From Saccharum officinarum (taxonomy: Eukaryota; Streptophyta; Magnoliopsida; Poales; Poaceae), in assembly GCA_020631735.1 (NCBI GenBank), contig CM036160.1, positions 7,594,746 to 7,658,745 on the forward strand: a stretch of DNA of 64,000 bases. The letters are read 5' to 3'. The notes below the pieces were generated by a model. That model was not told the origin of the DNA. It saw nothing but the letters and a program-made list of their open reading frames with translations, and ran no database searches. Below, one piece after another: positions 1 to 15,100 of this stretch. Positions within the stretch are counted from its first letter, which is position 1. Every line of letters begins with the position of its first letter. A program made the position numbers and the translations under genes.

Positions 1-205
1 ATCACTGTCGGTTCTTGGTTAGAACCGGCAGTGATAGGTAGCGGCCCAGTCACTGCCGGTTAGAGACATAAACCGGCAGTGATAGTGGTCACACCGCCCA
101 ACATTTTTTGGTTTTCAGAGCAAAAAAAACCGGCAGTAAAGGTCATCACTGCCGGTTCACTTAATTCCGGCAGTGATGATGCCGGCAGTGATGACTGAAT
201 CTGTA
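1..205. repeat. CACTA-like subterminal inverted-repeat cluster
   Basis: About eight copies of CACTGCCGGTT or its reverse complement AACCGGCAGTG lie in 205 bp, in both orientations and with small variants. Arrays of this kind are typical of the subterminal regions of grass CACTA DNA transposons. No CACTA terminus or 3-bp target duplication is visible, so the element probably continues left of the window or is a relic. Confidence 0.55.
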
Positions 206-1260
206 AAAGTGAAGGATCAGCTGATTTTTTCAAAGATTTTATTACTAGTTTGCAATTAGGACCTTAAACCTATGGCTTAATGAAAACTCCAACTAGAAAA
301 ATCATAAACTAAGTCTAGCATGACACACACTTAAGATTTTTTTTCTAGTGTACTTTAACTCACCCTCAACTCACAAAAGAGTTTTGCAATCTACAGCCAA
401 TCCTATCAACTAGCTTACTAGCCTATATAGCTAATCTAGGAAGGTAATGGTCACGCAAGCGGAAGAAATAAATGTGGTAAGAGCTAGAGTTAGAGAGGGC
501 AAACTCCTAGAGATGAGAAGATTTATCCAATGGTATATTGCCAAAACACACAACCCCTAACCCCACACTGGAGCTCCACCGAGGTATATATATGCTTCCG
601 GTCAATTCCGGTCTCGGTGTTGGATATATACGCCTTTTGTCAACATCCTTAATCTGTCTGAAATTTTTCAGAAAATTATTTACTTTGGGGTCGATGAAGG
701 GAGTATATATGTTTCAATAATAATTTCAGACTTTATAGAACGACAGTGTGTGAATGTGACAAGCTAGTCAGGTGTAGATAAGAGAGCCGGCCGCTCCATC
801 TGTCGTAGCGGCGTGATGCATGTAAAGGTCATGAATGTTTCTTTGCCTTACGATTCAACACTGATCTGAGGAGGAAATGCTGCAAACTGCGTTCCAAAAG
901 CGAGACAAGGTGATGCCTAATAGTAGGTCGGAAATAAAGATGCATGCATGAGCATGAGTCTCGCATGCATGCTATCTGCTTGTGTACAGCCAAACCAGGA
1001 AAAGAAAAGCTCCTGCCTGCGCGCCTAGCTTGCATTGTACAGTCATTGTTTCCAACTTGTTTCAAAAATCAAAAAGAAAGGTGTTCTGCTTAAGTACGTA
1101 ACTCCAAAAATAGGATATATGTCATATAATAAAATCTACTTACGTGGCATATGCTGCAGAGGTTAACAATGAAAAAGTGCGTGTGTAAGCGTACGAATCA
1201 ATCGGGAATTGCATAAACTAATTGACCAGCATATATGCAGATCGATCACATGCTAACTGC
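206..1260. other. Intergenic, no gene recognised
   Basis: AT-rich DNA with only short open frames that look like chance. There are scattered ATGCATG runs and no recognisable protein similarity or repeat structure. It ends at the target-site duplication of the Copia element. Confidence 0.6.
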
Positions 1261-1265
1261 ATGCA

Positions 1266-1520
1266 TGTTAACAGACTTAGTTAGATATGATAAGGTTGTT
1301 AACTAGATATGGGCATGTGCCGGATAGGTTGTTGAGAACACGTGGATAGGTTGTTGAGAACACGTGCTCACGGTTAGCTTGTACATGAAGATAGGAGAGT
1401 TTGTTTCTTGTATTGCTTGTAACACAAGTATTGTACATGCCACGCCAGGGGCTGTTCCTGGCTCTATAGACACGAAGCCAAGAGCCTCAGGTAGAGGCAT
1501 CTCGTTCACCCTAATTTACA
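1266..1520 (+). repeat. 5' LTR of Copia-1
   Basis: 255 bp, TG...CA ends. It contains a 22-bp tandem duplication (1322-1343 and 1344-1365), each unit ending in CACGT so that two CACGTG G-boxes form at 1339-1344 and 1361-1366. It differs from the 3' LTR by three transitions (near 1423, 1480 and 1504). Confidence 0.95.
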
Positions 1521-1534
1521 TGGTATCAAGAGCC
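1521..1534 (+). other. Primer-binding site of Copia-1
   Basis: TGGTATCAAGAGCC starts directly after the LTR. It is complementary to the 3' end of initiator methionine tRNA, the usual plant LTR-element primer. Confidence 0.85.
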
Positions 1535-1556
1535 TCTTTCCTCACGGAGTGTTTCC

Positions 1557-4500
1557 ATGGCGCTCGCTTCTTCATCCTTCCGGGTATCTGCTGCCGTCTC
1601 CCTCACCACCTTCCTCCCACCGGTGACGGAGAAGCTCAACCGCGCCAATCATCAGTCATGGAAGGCGCAAGTCTTGTCGGCGCTGAGAGGTGCTCAGGTC
1701 GCTGACTGGCTAGAGGCTAACGCCGAGCCTCCGACGAAGTTCCTGCCCGTGGAGGCGGGGAAGGACAACGATCCACCCAAAGCGAACCCTGAGTACGCTC
1801 CCTGGGTGGCGAAGGACCAGATGGTTCTGAGCTATCTGCTCACAAATCTCTCCAAGGAAATTCTCGGACATGTCAACACCGAGGTTACTGCAAAAGGCGC
1901 GTGGGCGGCAATTGAGGCAATGTTTGCGTCTCAATCTCGCGCCAAAGTCATCTCCACCCGCATGGCGCTGGCCAATGTCTCCAAAGGTACATCTACCATC
2001 AGTGAGTATTTTGCCAAAGTTAAAATGTTGGCAGATGAAATGGCGGCGGCCGGGCGGAGGCTTGAAGATGAAGAGATGATCTCCTATCTGCTCAACGGGC
2101 TGGATCTGGACTATGATCCAGTCGCGACGGCAGTCGCGGCTCGTGTCGAGCCCATCTCGATTAGTGAGTTGTTCACCCAACTCATTAGCCACGAACAGCG
2201 CCTTGATCTGCGCAATGGAGGCAACCAGTCTTCCGCGAACATGGCGGCCAAGGGAGGCCGCACCGGTGGCAAAGGAGGAGGAGGACGTAGCAGTGGAGGC
2301 CGCAACGGTGGTGGACGTGGCAACCGCGGCGGCTTTGGTCGTGGCAGCGGCAGTCGCAGCAATTTTCAGCCTGGTGTCATCTGCCAGGTGTGTGGCAAGG
2401 AGGGCCATCCAGCTCTTCGGTGCTACAAACGCTTCGACACCAATTACACCGGTCCACCACAGAAGACGGCATCCTCGGCGACCACTCCATCCTACGGTGT
2501 TGACTCAAACTGGTACATGGATACCGGGGCTACGGACCACATCACCGGGGAACTCGACAAGCTGACCGTCCGCGACCGCTACACTGGCAACGACAACGTT
2601 CATGCCGCAAACGGTGCAGGTATGGAAATTGATCACGTCGGTCACAGCATTTTGCGTTCCCAATCTAGTCAGATTCATCTCAATAACATACTTCATGTTC
2701 CCAAAGCTCATAAGAGTCTTGTCTCTGTCAATAGATTAGCACGTGATAATAATGTCTATCTTGAATTTCATCCAACTCATTTTTCCATTAAGGAACAGCG
2801 CACCAAGAGGACTCTCCTGCAGGGCAGATCTGAAGGAGGCCTCTATCCTCTTCCGTCATCATCAAATAAGCAAGCCTTCAGCGCTGTTAAGCCAACTGAA
2901 GCAGTGTGGCACTCTAGGCTAGGTCATACCTCTTCGCAAGTCGTCCAGCAGATTCTACGCTGCCACAATCTATCATTTGTTAGCAATTTGAATAAACATG
3001 CTGTTTGTGATGCATGTCAGCTAGGCAAAATTCATCAGCTACCTTATTCTAGATCCACTAGCATGTCGGCTAGTCCGTTGGATCTTATTTTTTCAGATGT
3101 TTGGGGACCTGCTCCCAGTTCTATTGGACGAAACAATTATTATGTTAGTTTCATAGATGACTACAGCAAATTTACTTGGATATATTTTCTACGTCATAAG
3201 TCCGAGGTTTTCTCGTGCTTTCGAGACTTTCAACAGTTAGTGGAACGACAATTTGATCGTAAAATCAAAACTATGCAAACTGACTGGGTGGAGAATACCA
3301 GTCTTTAAACTCCTTTTTTAAGCGTATAGGAATTACTCATCAAATTTCCTGTCCACATACTCATCAACAAAACGGTAGTGCCGAGCGCAAGCATAGGCAC
3401 ATCGTGGAGGTCGGTCTCTCCCTACTCGCCCATGCTTCTATGCCTTTGAAGTTTTGGGACGAAGCTTTTCTCACCGCTGTCTTTCTCATAAGCCGCCTCC
3501 CTTCCAAGGTTATTAATGGTGAAAATCCACTTGAACGCCTTACGGGGAAGAAAACTGATTATTCCTTTTTACGCATTTTTGGGTGTGCCTGCTGGCCCAA
3601 TCTGCGTCCCTACAACACTCGTAAACTTCAATTTTGTTCCCGTCGATGCGTTTTTCTTGGATATAGCAACTCTCATAAAGGATTCAAGTGCCTCGATCCT
3701 TCTGAGGGACGTGTTTATATCTCAAGAGATGTCATTTTTGATGAACATGTTTTCCCTTTTTCGCAACTTCATCCAAATGCTGGGGCTCGGTTGCGAAAAG
3801 AACTATCTGTTCTTCCGGATGTTCTTCTAAATTCATCTACTAGTTTTGAGGATGCAATCTTGCATGATATGACGTGTTCTGTTTCCTCGCCTACTAACAC
3901 TGTACCAAGTGCACATCGTTCTATTCCTGCAGGTGAAAATTTGGCAACAAATGGCGCTGATCCGGGCGGAAACGGTGCTGATTCTGAGCCAGACGCGCGT
4001 TATTTGCTGTGTCGGCCTCTGGGGAGCACGCCTGGAGCTGATATGCCATCTGATCTTGCCGCCGGTGCCGAATCCAGTTCGGGATTGATGCATGGACTGA
4101 TCCCTGGCACTCCTTCTGTCGCTGCGGGATCTTCTGCGGTGCCCGCTACCTCGTCTCCGTCTTCGCCTAGTTGTGTGCCGGCTCAACCTGATCCGGGTAC
4201 GGCGGGAATCAGCGGCATCTCCACCGACACGCCTGCGGCTCCATCCACTACCGAGATCGCACCACCCGGATCCTCTGCGGGTGAGCTTCCTGTATCCAAC
4301 ACTCATGCTCGTCCGGTTACCAGATTACAAACAGGCATTCGCAAACCAAAGGAGTACACCGATGGTACTGTTCGTTGGGGCATGATTGCCGCCACAACTG
4401 AGGGTCCGAACACTATTGCTGAAGCATTCCAAGATCCCAAATGGGTAGCTGCTATGGATGCTGAATACAAAGCGTTAATGCAAAATAAGACTTGGCGACT

Positions 4501-5932
4501 TGTGACACCACCTCATGGCAAAAATATCATAGATTGCAAGTGGGTTTACAAGATCAAACGGAAGGCAGATGGAACTATTGATAGATACAAAGCTCGCTTG
4601 GTTGCAAAGGGATATAAACAACGTTATGGACTTGATTATGAAGACACGTTCAGTCCCGTGGTCAAAGCAGCAACAATTCGTTTGATCTTGTCTTGCAGTA
4701 TCACAAGGATGGTCACTTCGTCAACTAGACGTACAGAATGCCTTCTTGCACGGCATTCTGGAAGAAGAAGTCTACATGAGACAATCACCTGGTTATGCAA
4801 GTACCAAAGGGCCTAATCTTGTCTGTCGACTAGATAAAGCACTATATGGACTAAAGCAAGCACCACGTGCTTGGTATGCTCGACTGTGTGCCAAATTAGT
4901 TGCTCTCGGGTTTGTGGCATCAAAATCAGATACATCATTATTCTATTATCGGAAAGGTGGATATACTATATTTGTTTTGGTCTATGTGGATGACATTATA
5001 GTAGCAAGTTCATCACGTGAAGCAACCGATGCGCTGCTCAAGGACCTGGAGAAGGAGTTTGCTTTGAAGGACTTGGGTGATCTCCACTACTTCCTAGGCA
5101 TAGAAGTTAAGAAAATTCCCAATGGATTGAAGCTTTCACAAGAAAGGTATGCAGCTGATATTATACAGCGTGCAGGGATGAGCAAGTGCAAATCAATAAC
5201 CACACCTCTCTCTTCAGTTGAGAAGCTAAGCACATCCGAAGGGAAACCACTTGGGTCTGAAGATGTATCACGGTACAGGAGTTTAGTGGGGGCACTTCAG
5301 TACCTCACGTTAACCAGACCCGATATCTCCTTCTCAGTGAACAAGGTTTGTCAATTTCTCCATGCACCGCAACATCTCATTACAGTGCTATGAAGAGGAT
5401 ATTAAGATATGTGCAAGGCACCTTGAGTTTGGGACTTAAACTTGGTCGGTCCAAGTCCACAATGATCAGCGCCTTCTCTGATGCGGATTGGGCCGGGTGC
5501 CCAGATGATAGAAAATCCACCGGAGGTTTTGCAGTGTTCTTTGGCTCCAATCTGATTTCATGGTGTGCAAAGAAACAAGCAACGGTATCACGGTCTAGTA
5601 CAGAAGCTGAGTACAAGTCCCTAGCAAATGCAACTGCAAAAGTCATGTGGATTCAAAAGCTGCTTGATGAACTAGGAATTCAACATCCTCGAGCTGCTCA
5701 ATTATGGTGTGATAATATTGGTGCTACTTATCTCTCTGCTAATCCCGTGTTTCATGCACGCACTAAGCATATTGAGATAGACTTTCATTTTGTTAGGGAA
5801 AGGGTAGCACAAAAGTTGTTGGATATATGTTGGATACATACTGAAGACCAGATTGCCGATGGATTTACCAAACCAGTTATGGCAGCCAAGATTAACAAGT
5901 TCAGAAGCAATCTCAACCTAGTGGCCAGCTGA
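1557..5932 (+). pseudogene. Copia-1 gag-pol polyprotein, three frame breaks
   Basis: The frame opens at ATG 1557. The first segment (1557-3308, 583 codons) holds the gag domain, a Gly/Arg-rich stretch, a CCHC zinc knuckle at about residues 276-289 (CQVCGKEGHPALRC), the aspartic protease motif DTG at about residue 322, the HHCC integrase zinc motif from about residue 450 and the start of the integrase core. Break 1, near 3285-3288, is a loss of one base in a G run and leads to a stop at 3306. The frame then runs through the rest of the integrase and the start of RT (to about 4690). Break 2, near 4688-4693, fits loss of two bases in a CT run. RT with YVDDIIVAS (about 4984-5010) follows. Break 3, near 5370-5373, fits loss of one base. 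RNase H, including DADWAG, ends at a stop at 5930-5932. Known role: encodes the particle and enzymes for copy-and-paste transposition. The breaks may be real or sequencing errors in short runs. Confidence 0.92.
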
Positions 5933-5945
5933 GATTGAGTGGGGG
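5931..5945 (+). other. Polypurine tract of Copia-1
   Basis: Purine-rich AGATTGAGTGGGGG followed by TG directly upstream of the 3' LTR. It primes plus-strand DNA synthesis in this class of element. Confidence 0.75.
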
Positions 5946-6200
5946 TGTTAACAGACTTAGTTAGATATGATAAGGTTGTTAACTAGATATGGGCATGTGC
6001 CGGATAGGTTGTTGAGAACACGTGGATAGGTTGTTGAGAACACGTGCTCACGGTTAGCTTGTACATGAAGATAGGAGAGTTTGTTTCTTGTATTGCTTGT
6101 AATACAAGTATTGTACATGCCACGCCAGGGGCTGTTCCTGGCTCTATAGACACGAAGCCGAGAGCCTCAGGTAGAGGCATCTCATTCACCCTAATTTACA
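5946..6200 (+). repeat. 3' LTR of Copia-1
   Basis: 255 bp, 252 of them identical to the 5' LTR. Both G-boxes are kept at 6019-6024 and 6041-6046. It is followed by the target duplication ATGCA. Confidence 0.95.
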
Positions 6201-6205
6201 ATGCA

Positions 6206-9780
<3,575 letters not shown>

Positions 9781-9943
9781 GATAAGTTATTTTGTAGATA
9801 GTTGAATTACTATAACACATGAGGATATTTACCATAATGTTATAGTAAATCACATAGTAAGGAGTTACTATAATCTCATAAATTAGCATAGCAATTATCG
9901 TAACTCAAAGTGGCTACAGAATAAGTTATTTTGTAGCCAGTTG

Positions 9944-9952
9944 TATATATAT

Positions 9953-10051
<99 letters not shown>

Positions 10052-10065
10052 AGAGAGAGAGAGAG
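9944..10065. repeat. (TA)n-(GA)n compound microsatellite
   Basis: A second long TA run, broken once near 9962, ending in about seven GA units. The 16-bp sequence ATAAGTTATTTTGTAG precedes it (about 9921-9936), as it follows the first run (about 9782-9797). The region therefore looks like a local duplication with expanded repeats. Confidence 0.95.
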
Positions 10066-12016
10066 TATGTACATATGAAAGTCAAGGGCTAGCTAAGCTA
10101 GTTAGAAACACATGTATAATGCCAATCGAATTTACAGTCTCTTGAAGCCAGAGCCAGAGGATATATGCGTAGTGTGTACCAAACCAAGATTTATGCGTGT
10201 GTACCGAAACAGCTCGTCTGTGTGCAAAGTGACACTGTAACTGCAGTATTCTTCCATGATCCGTTTGTATTGTACATACGTACGTACGTACATATGCAGC
10301 ATGCAATGGCATTGCTACTATAAATGTGTGTACATGGAGTGGAGACAAAGACAAGTAGCTGTATACAATCCATCGTCTCGAAATAAAAAGGATAATAAAG
10401 CTAGCTATGTGTACAAGATCTGACGCGTTCAATGTGTCAGGTATAGAAATGGGTCCGTTGTACGTATGTCACTGTGTATGATCATGAATATTGCCCGCTG
10501 TATTTCTATTTACAACACGCCTCTGTGTGTAGCTAGTGTTATTGTGTACATGAACATGGATGCATGCATGACCTTCTTCTCCTTGCATTGCATGCATGCA
10601 CTGTTGGTGTGTTGCCATTGCCATGAGAGATCCACATCAAGGAACAGTTGACTCTCACACACCATGCCATTGCCCATTGCCACACTCTCTCTCTCCATCC
10701 ATGTAGTTAGTTGTAGACAGGTACCCTCGTATAGTAGTGTGTAGAGAGCACGCGGCAGCTGCAGGGCCTAGACAGAGGTAGAGTGATATATGCAGTACCT
10801 GTACAAGTATAACTCTCACATGTGCATATGCATGTAGAGACATGGATGGCTTTTTCAGACAAGAAAGCCTTGCAGTATGTATATATGCACGCTTTGAATT
10901 GGATCCTCAGGCTCATCAGGCTTCAACAGATCACTTGCTGGATATACATATTGCTGGCATTGAGGAGGCCCTGCACAGTGCCACAACTGTTGTGAAGTGA
11001 CTGCTTGTGCAGTGAGTATTTGCCCTAGCACAACAAAAAAGTGGCTCTACTAAATACCTACATCCTACTATCAAACACACAGTGACACTACTACTGCAAT
11101 GCAAGCAGGCAGGCACCAATGGCGACAAAGGTGGTGGATGCAAATGAGCATATTGCTTTCCTCTTTTCCTTTATACAAAAGGAAGGATGTACTCCTTCTG
11201 TTAGTAATGTATGGTGCTTTATTAGACATTGATATGGTTTTTAATAGTAGTGTAGGCAATGTTGATATATAGCTGCTTTTTTTATATGAACATAGTAATA
11301 AAACAAATACACACGCGTGCCTTCCATCAAGAAATATAAGGTGTATTTTGAATGTGGAAAAGTAAAAAATTTACCAACAACGAGTCCAGCTATATGTAAG
11401 TTTAGGGCACGCCACTTGTATTAATAGATTTGTATTCAAAGTGCCTTTAAAATAATATTGATTATTTTAACGATCCACGACATATCATAAGACAAATTAA
11501 GGGCCCAAAATGTATTTTATATGACTTATTTCTGATTAAAATACACCTTACGCTTCTAATCAACAGGAGTACATTATTAGAGAGATGTCCTCTGATGTTT
11601 ACCTTTTTCTATAAGCAGGAGGGTTTATTTCCCCCCTAGCTACTGATTCCTTGATGATCTTTACTTTTGCAAGGACAACACAACATTGTAGACAGAGAGA
11701 GAATGTGTGTGTAGGTACACAGATCCCTATGAGCTGAGGCATGTGTGAAGAGAATGTTATCTATCCATCCAAGTCCAACCATTTCTCCCTCCCTCTCCCT
11801 TTTTTATTTTTTGTTCGGATGCAGTGTGTAAATGTGGGAGGGAGAGGGAGCAAGTCTCATTCCTTTTGCTGGACTGCCCCTTTAAAGCCATGCGCGCGCA
11901 CACAACGCAACCACAAGCACAAGCACACTTGCCCACCTTCTTCTCCGCTTCACACCTCGCCGGCCGCTAGCAAGTGAACCCCGCCGCCGCAGGACCTCAT
12001 CTCATCGCGCGCAGCA
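10066..12016 (+). promoter_or_regulatory. Proximal upstream region of the PLT-type gene
   Basis: Non-coding, with a GTAC/CGTA microsatellite near 10275-10291. Two GAGACA hexamers (10342-10347 and 10837-10842), the reverse complement of the auxin-response core TGTCTC, lie here. Rice CRL5 is reported to be auxin/ARF-regulated, so they are candidates, but hexamers also occur by chance. A TTTAAA stretch near 11881-11886 is a possible TATA-like element. The transcription start is not determined. Confidence 0.35.
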
Positions 12017-12046
12017 ATGGCCATCACACCGCTCGCTCCCCAATGA
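12017..12046 (+). CDS. Upstream ORF 1 in the probable 5' leader (9 codons)
   Basis: ATG at 12017, reading MAITPLAPQ, then TGA at 12044-12046. It lies 104 bp before the main ATG. Whether it is transcribed is inferred from its position only. Its stop overlaps the start of the next small ORF as ATGA. Confidence 0.35.
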   Translation: MAITPLAPQ

Positions 12047-12087
12047 TTGATACACTCCGATCGCCATTGCCACCAGCAGCAGCTTAA
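12043..12087 (+). CDS. Upstream ORF 2 in the probable 5' leader (14 codons)
   Basis: ATG at 12043 overlaps the stop of upstream ORF 1 (ATGA) and ends in TAA at 12085-12087, 62 bp before the main ATG. Two overlapping upstream ORFs would be expected to lower or condition translation of the AP2 protein if the leader starts upstream of 12017. Confidence 0.3.
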   Translation: MIDTLRSPLPPAAA

Positions 12088-12149
12088 TCCGATCCGATTC
12101 ATTAGTTGCTTCTGTTTTTAGTGCCCTTGTTTTAGCTTCACACACAACA

Positions 12150-15100
12150 ATGACCAACAACAACGGCAATGGCACGAACGCGGCGGCGAGCAGCTGGCTA
12201 GGCTTCTCGCTGTCGCCTCACATGGCCTCCGCCATGGACGAACACCACCACCAGCAGCAACAGCAGCAGCAGGTTCATCAGCAGCACCATGGCCTCTTCT
12301 TCCCTTCCGTCACTGCGGCCGCCGCCGCGGCCTACGGCCTCGGCGGCGACAGCGGCGTGGCCACCAGCGCGTCGTCGTACTACACGCCGCAGCTGGCGTC
12401 CATGCCGCTCAAGTCCGACGGCTCCCTCTGCATCATGGAGGCGCTCCGGAGGAGTGATCAACAAGATCACCACGGTACGTATGCAATCTACCTACGCAGG
12501 TGAGCTGATGACCGGCCGCCGCCGACGGTCCGTTTCGTTCTTGGTTTGATATATTTCTTGGCGTGCGTCGGCCGTCGATCGATCGGCGTTGTTATTCATC
12601 CAGGGCCCAAGCTGGAGGACTTCCTGGGCCCTGCGGCGCAGTCGCAGGCCATGGCGCTGAGCCTGCAGGACAACCCCGCGGCCGCCGCCTCCAGCTTCTA
12701 CTACTACGGCAACGGCGGCGGTTCGGGGCAGCACCACCACGGGGGGTTCCTGCAGCCGTGCGCCGACCTGTACGGCGGGCCCTCGGCCGCATCCCTGGTG
12801 GCGGACGACGAGGCCGAGGCCGCGGCCGCCGCGACGGCCATGGCGAGCTGGGTGGCGGCGCGTGCCGAGAGCGGCGGCGGCGTGCTGTCCGCTGCTGCCG
12901 CCGCGGGGCACCACCCGCACCACCACCACGCGCTGGCCCTGTCCATGAGCTCCGGGTCGCTGTCGAGCTGCGTGACCGCGCACCCCGGCGCCGAGTACGG
13001 CGTGCAGGTGGCGGGGTCCGCGGCAGCCGCGGCGTCGCTGGACGGCGGGCGCAAGCGCGGCGGCGCGGCGGGGCAGAAGCAGCCCGTGCACCACCGCAAG
13101 TCCATCGACACGTTCGGGCAGAGGACGTCGCAGTACCGCGGCGTCACCAGGTACACACACCACCGCGCACCCTCCGCCCCGGCCGTCTGTTTCCGTTTCC
13201 GTCCCGTTATGTGCTTGCATTCATTAATCACGCACGTTTAGCATGTGGTTCCATCATTAACTAATTAACTAACTAATCACACAGAATTAATGCGCTTGGA
13301 TTACATGTGCTTAGGTTATCATTAGTAATACTGTCGAGCCGATTAACTAACCTAGTATTTTCGAAACAACTAGCGACACGTACACGTGCGCACACTCACC
13401 TACAGCATAAATCAAATGAATTTATCCGCTCCAAACCATATGTATGTATATCAGTCTAAAAAAGCAGCCGAAAGCACGTACTCATTCACTTATGTTAACC
13501 AAACCGTGGATGAGATTAAAAATGCAATGAAATTAAGCAGGCATAGGTGGACAGGGAGGTATGAGGCGCACCTGTGGGACAACAGCTGCAAGAAGGAAGG
13601 CCAGACCAGGAAGGGCAGGCAAGGTAATTAACAAATAGCACAACATTAACAACTATCGTTTGAGTTATTACTACACTACAAATAAAAGCTAACTAAATCT
13701 GTGGTGTGGTTGTCTTTGGCGACCCAACCAACCAACATGGGTTTGTGGGGATGGCGGAATATTTACGCGTACGGCTTGTGATCTCTCTCCCCCTGACTGT
13801 CACGCTGCAGTTTATCTCGGTAAGCACTCTTTGCTGCACGTACTGCACACAGTCACACACTCTCTGTGCTAGTATAGCAAGCTGCACTGTCACTGGCAGT
13901 GCGTGCGTACACATTGATGCATGGTAAAAGTAAAAACATGCTGGTGGTAAAATTTCTTTGGTGTGTTGGGGTGTGTCGTCGGTATTAGGCGGGTACGACA
14001 TGGAGGAGAAGGCGGCGAGAGCCTACGACCTGGCGGCGCTCAAGTACTGGGGCCCTTCCACCCACATCAACTTCCCGGTAACTATTCTTGCTTGCTCATT
14101 TTCGTTTTTTTTTTACCGTGATGCACGCATGCGTGACAGCCATGGTAACTCTGTGATAATAGTACTAGCTAGCAGTCGGACTAGGTACCAGTGCTGATCT
14201 GAGACGACTGTGTTTATATAATAATAAGAATAAAATGGAAAAACATAATGGTGTTTGCCTGCACGCATGTACTGTATGCAGCTGGAGGACTACCAGGAGG
14301 AGCTGGAGGAGATGAAGAACATGACACGGCAGGAGTACGTGGCTCACCTCAGGAGGTACAGTACGTACGTACGTACACAGTTTGACCTAGCTAGCTACCA
14401 AAGCATGCATGCAGCTGCTGCCAGTGATGCATGATCCATCGATCATCTAGCTAGTCATCTACTATCTGAGCAACTGATCGATTCGTTATTAACCGCTGGA
14501 TATATACATGCATGGGTGTGGTGCATGTAGGAAGAGCAGCGGCTTCTCACGGGGCGCGTCGATGTACCGAGGAGTCACAAGGTCTGGTCTGAAACTCTAC
14601 TCGGAATGAATGACCCCGACGACTACGACGGCTGAACCAACAAAATGTTCAGCCGCAGTTACATGCTAGTGCTATGCACATGCATGCGTCGTTCCTATTT
14701 ATTTGTTTTTTTCCTTTTATATATATATTTTACCGGCCTGCATATGCTGACAAACGGCAAGTGATAGATGGATACAGTAGCTAGCTGTGCATATAATGGA
14801 GCAGCAGCAATGACAGCATGTGTGCGTGTTATTGACGCATGCAGGCACCACCAGCACGGGCGGTGGCAGGCGCGCATCGGCCGCGTCTCCGGCAACAAGG
14901 ACCTCTACCTCGGCACCTTCAGTACGCATCCATCAACGCCCATCTTCTTCAATTTCCTTCCTTCTCTGCATCTATCTGCTCATCTGCTGCATACACTATA
15001 TACATACATGCGCATTCATCATCATTCAGTTCTACTATATATATGCAAAGCTTCCATTCCATACACGCTCGGCAACTGCAATGCATTCATATATCATTCA

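Larger units (their letters stand above)
1266..6200 (+). mobile_element. Complete Ty1/Copia LTR retrotransposon (Copia-1)
   Basis: A 4,935-bp element bounded by 255-bp LTRs that begin TGTTAACAG and end TTTACA. It is flanked by the perfect 5-bp target duplication ATGCA (1261-1265 and 6201-6205). The primer-binding site abuts the 5' LTR and a purine-rich tract precedes the 3' LTR. The domain order gag, protease, integrase, RT, RNase H on one strand makes it Copia. Short LTRs and the DTGATDH protease motif suggest the Ale/Retrofit (Hopscotch-like) lineage, which is tentative. The LTRs differ at 3 of 255 sites, all transitions, so insertion was recent. The pol frame is nevertheless broken three times. 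Confidence 0.95.

Noticed and set aside
1303..1509. Small frame on - found identically at 5983-6189
   Set aside because: It is the reverse strand of the Copia-1 LTR, duplicated because LTRs are direct repeats.
11741..11977. 79-codon frame ahead of the AP2 gene
   Set aside because: Low-complexity, no recognisable domain, overlaps the probable promoter and leader.
12492..13231. Long open frames on - and other + frames across the AP2 gene's second exon
   Set aside because: Composition artefacts of GC-rich coding DNA. The + frame with conserved AIL motifs and correct splice phase explains the region.
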